Assembly (NCBI GenBank): GCA_004524515.1
Contig: SDNV01000140.1
Location: forward strand, 1 to 6,877
Length of the DNA: 6,877 nt
From: Promethearchaeota archaeon
Lineage (GTDB): Archaea; Asgardarchaeota; Lokiarchaeia; Sigynarchaeales; SOKP01
Direction: 5' to 3'
A model generated the notes under the pieces. It did not search any database, was not told where the DNA came from, and worked only from the letters and a program-made list of their open reading frames with translations. A program made the translations under genes and the position numbers. Numbering within the stretch: position 1 is the stretch's first letter; each line of letters begins with the position of its first letter. This document shows positions 6,441-6,877 of the stretch, in pieces.

Positions 6441-6455
6441 CAAAAGCTTATATAT
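6441..6455 (+). promoter_or_regulatory. BRE/TATA promoter for the third GPH transporter
   Basis: CAAAAGC followed by TTATATAT lies about 26-33 nt before the ATG at 6481. The expected start site falls within a few bases of the ATG, so the mRNA would be leaderless. No SD is present, which is consistent. Confidence 0.5.
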
Positions 6456-6480
6456 GATTTAATATAAATTTTAAAAAGTT

Positions 6481-6877
6481 ATGGACGGAACTAATGACAA
6501 TTTAAATCTTCTAAATACATCAGAGAAACCTATATCAACTAAAATTTATTTTTCAGCGGGTATGGGGTTTATGATGGTAAACTTTTTTATAATAGTATGC
6601 GGAACACGTCTTTTCGATTATTATGAAAACGAAATTGGGTTGGATACCTTCATCGTGACTATCATCTTTGTTATTTATGCTTTATGGAGTATTATTAACA
6701 CCCCCTTAATTGGTTATATTGTGGATCAACCACGAAAATTTTGGAAAAAATATGGAAAACGATTTTTATGGATTGTTATAAGTGGGTTATTATGGTCAAT
6801 TAGTCATATTATGCTTTTTGCTGTTCCAAATGTAGATCCAAAAAAAGAGTGGGTTATCTTAACAATCTGGTTATTGG
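6481..6877 (+). CDS. Third GPH/MelB-like MFS transporter, 3'-truncated by the window edge
   Basis: Only the first 132 residues are visible; the frame stays open to the right edge. An N-terminal polar tail of about 20 residues is followed by hydrophobic segments typical of the first four transporter helices. The family signature is recognisable: TRLFDYYENEIGL at 42-54 between helices I and II, then LWSIINTPLIGYIVD at 68-82 and a basic WKKYGKRFLW loop at 88-97. That loop corresponds to the WGRRYP loop of the first transporter in this window. By-eye alignment with MelB gives Asp55 as Ser70 and Asp59 as Thr74, while the following Asp (82) is kept. Both helix-II cation ligands are thus replaced by hydroxyl residues. 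The start ATG is supported by a TATA box at leaderless spacing and by the position of helix I. The substrate is unknown, and the C-terminal half cannot be assessed. Confidence 0.85.
   Translation, partial: MDGTNDNLNLLNTSEKPISTKIYFSAGMGFMMVNFFIIVCGTRLFDYYENEIGLDTFIVTIIFVIYALWSIINTPLIGYIVDQPRKFWKKYGKRFLWIVISGLLWSISHIMLFAVPNVDPKKEWVILTIWLL

Noticed and set aside
1..6877. A single operon or pathway joining AcnX, transporters, GTPase and aminotransferase
   Set aside because: Each unit after AcnX has its own spacer with promoter-like and/or poly-T signals, and the aminotransferase is on the opposite strand; shared function is not shown.

Overview
The window looks like chromosomal DNA of an AT-rich archaeon, most likely an Asgard archaeon of the Lokiarchaeia type. 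Four things point there. (1) It carries a Ras/Rab-like small GTPase with a WDFGGEDRF switch-II motif, a variant of eukaryotic WDTAGQE that I recall from Asgard GTPases. (2) It has a split, two-gene aconitase X (AcnX). (3) It holds several diverged MelB-like (GPH) transporters close together. (4) Signals look archaeal: TATA/BRE-like boxes, oligo-T stretches after stop codons, and several genes with no Shine-Dalgarno (SD) site that are probably leaderless. The taxonomic call is inference from sequence style, not from a database match.

Layout, left to right. Positions 1-1119 (+) hold the C-terminal part of the AcnX large subunit and the complete small subunit. They overlap by 8 nt, and an SD sits inside the upstream gene. 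An oligo-T terminator and a clear TATA box separate them from a MelB/GPH-like transporter (1251-2663, +). A second, more diverged GPH-like transporter follows as its own unit (2830-4266, +). After about 260 nt of AT-rich non-coding DNA comes the small GTPase (4525-5061, +). It converges on a DegT/DnrJ/EryC1-family PLP aminotransferase (5122-6357, -) across 60 nt that hold poly-T signals for both directions. The aminotransferase diverges from a third GPH-like transporter (6481 to the window end, +, truncated on the right).

How the genes may work together. Only the two AcnX genes are an evident operon; together they would form one dehydratase (hydro-lyase), possibly archaeal phosphomevalonate dehydratase or a hydroxyproline dehydratase. 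The transporters, GTPase and aminotransferase each appear to be transcribed separately, so no joint pathway is shown.

The most interesting signals are substitutions inside known families. The AcnX small subunit lacks the usual DPxTG and GRGSS motifs. The three transporters show stepwise loss of the MelB cation-site aspartates. The GTPase has GGKTD in place of NKxD and Glu in place of the catalytic Gln. I see no CRISPR array, insertion sequence, RNA gene, or defence or biosynthetic system.
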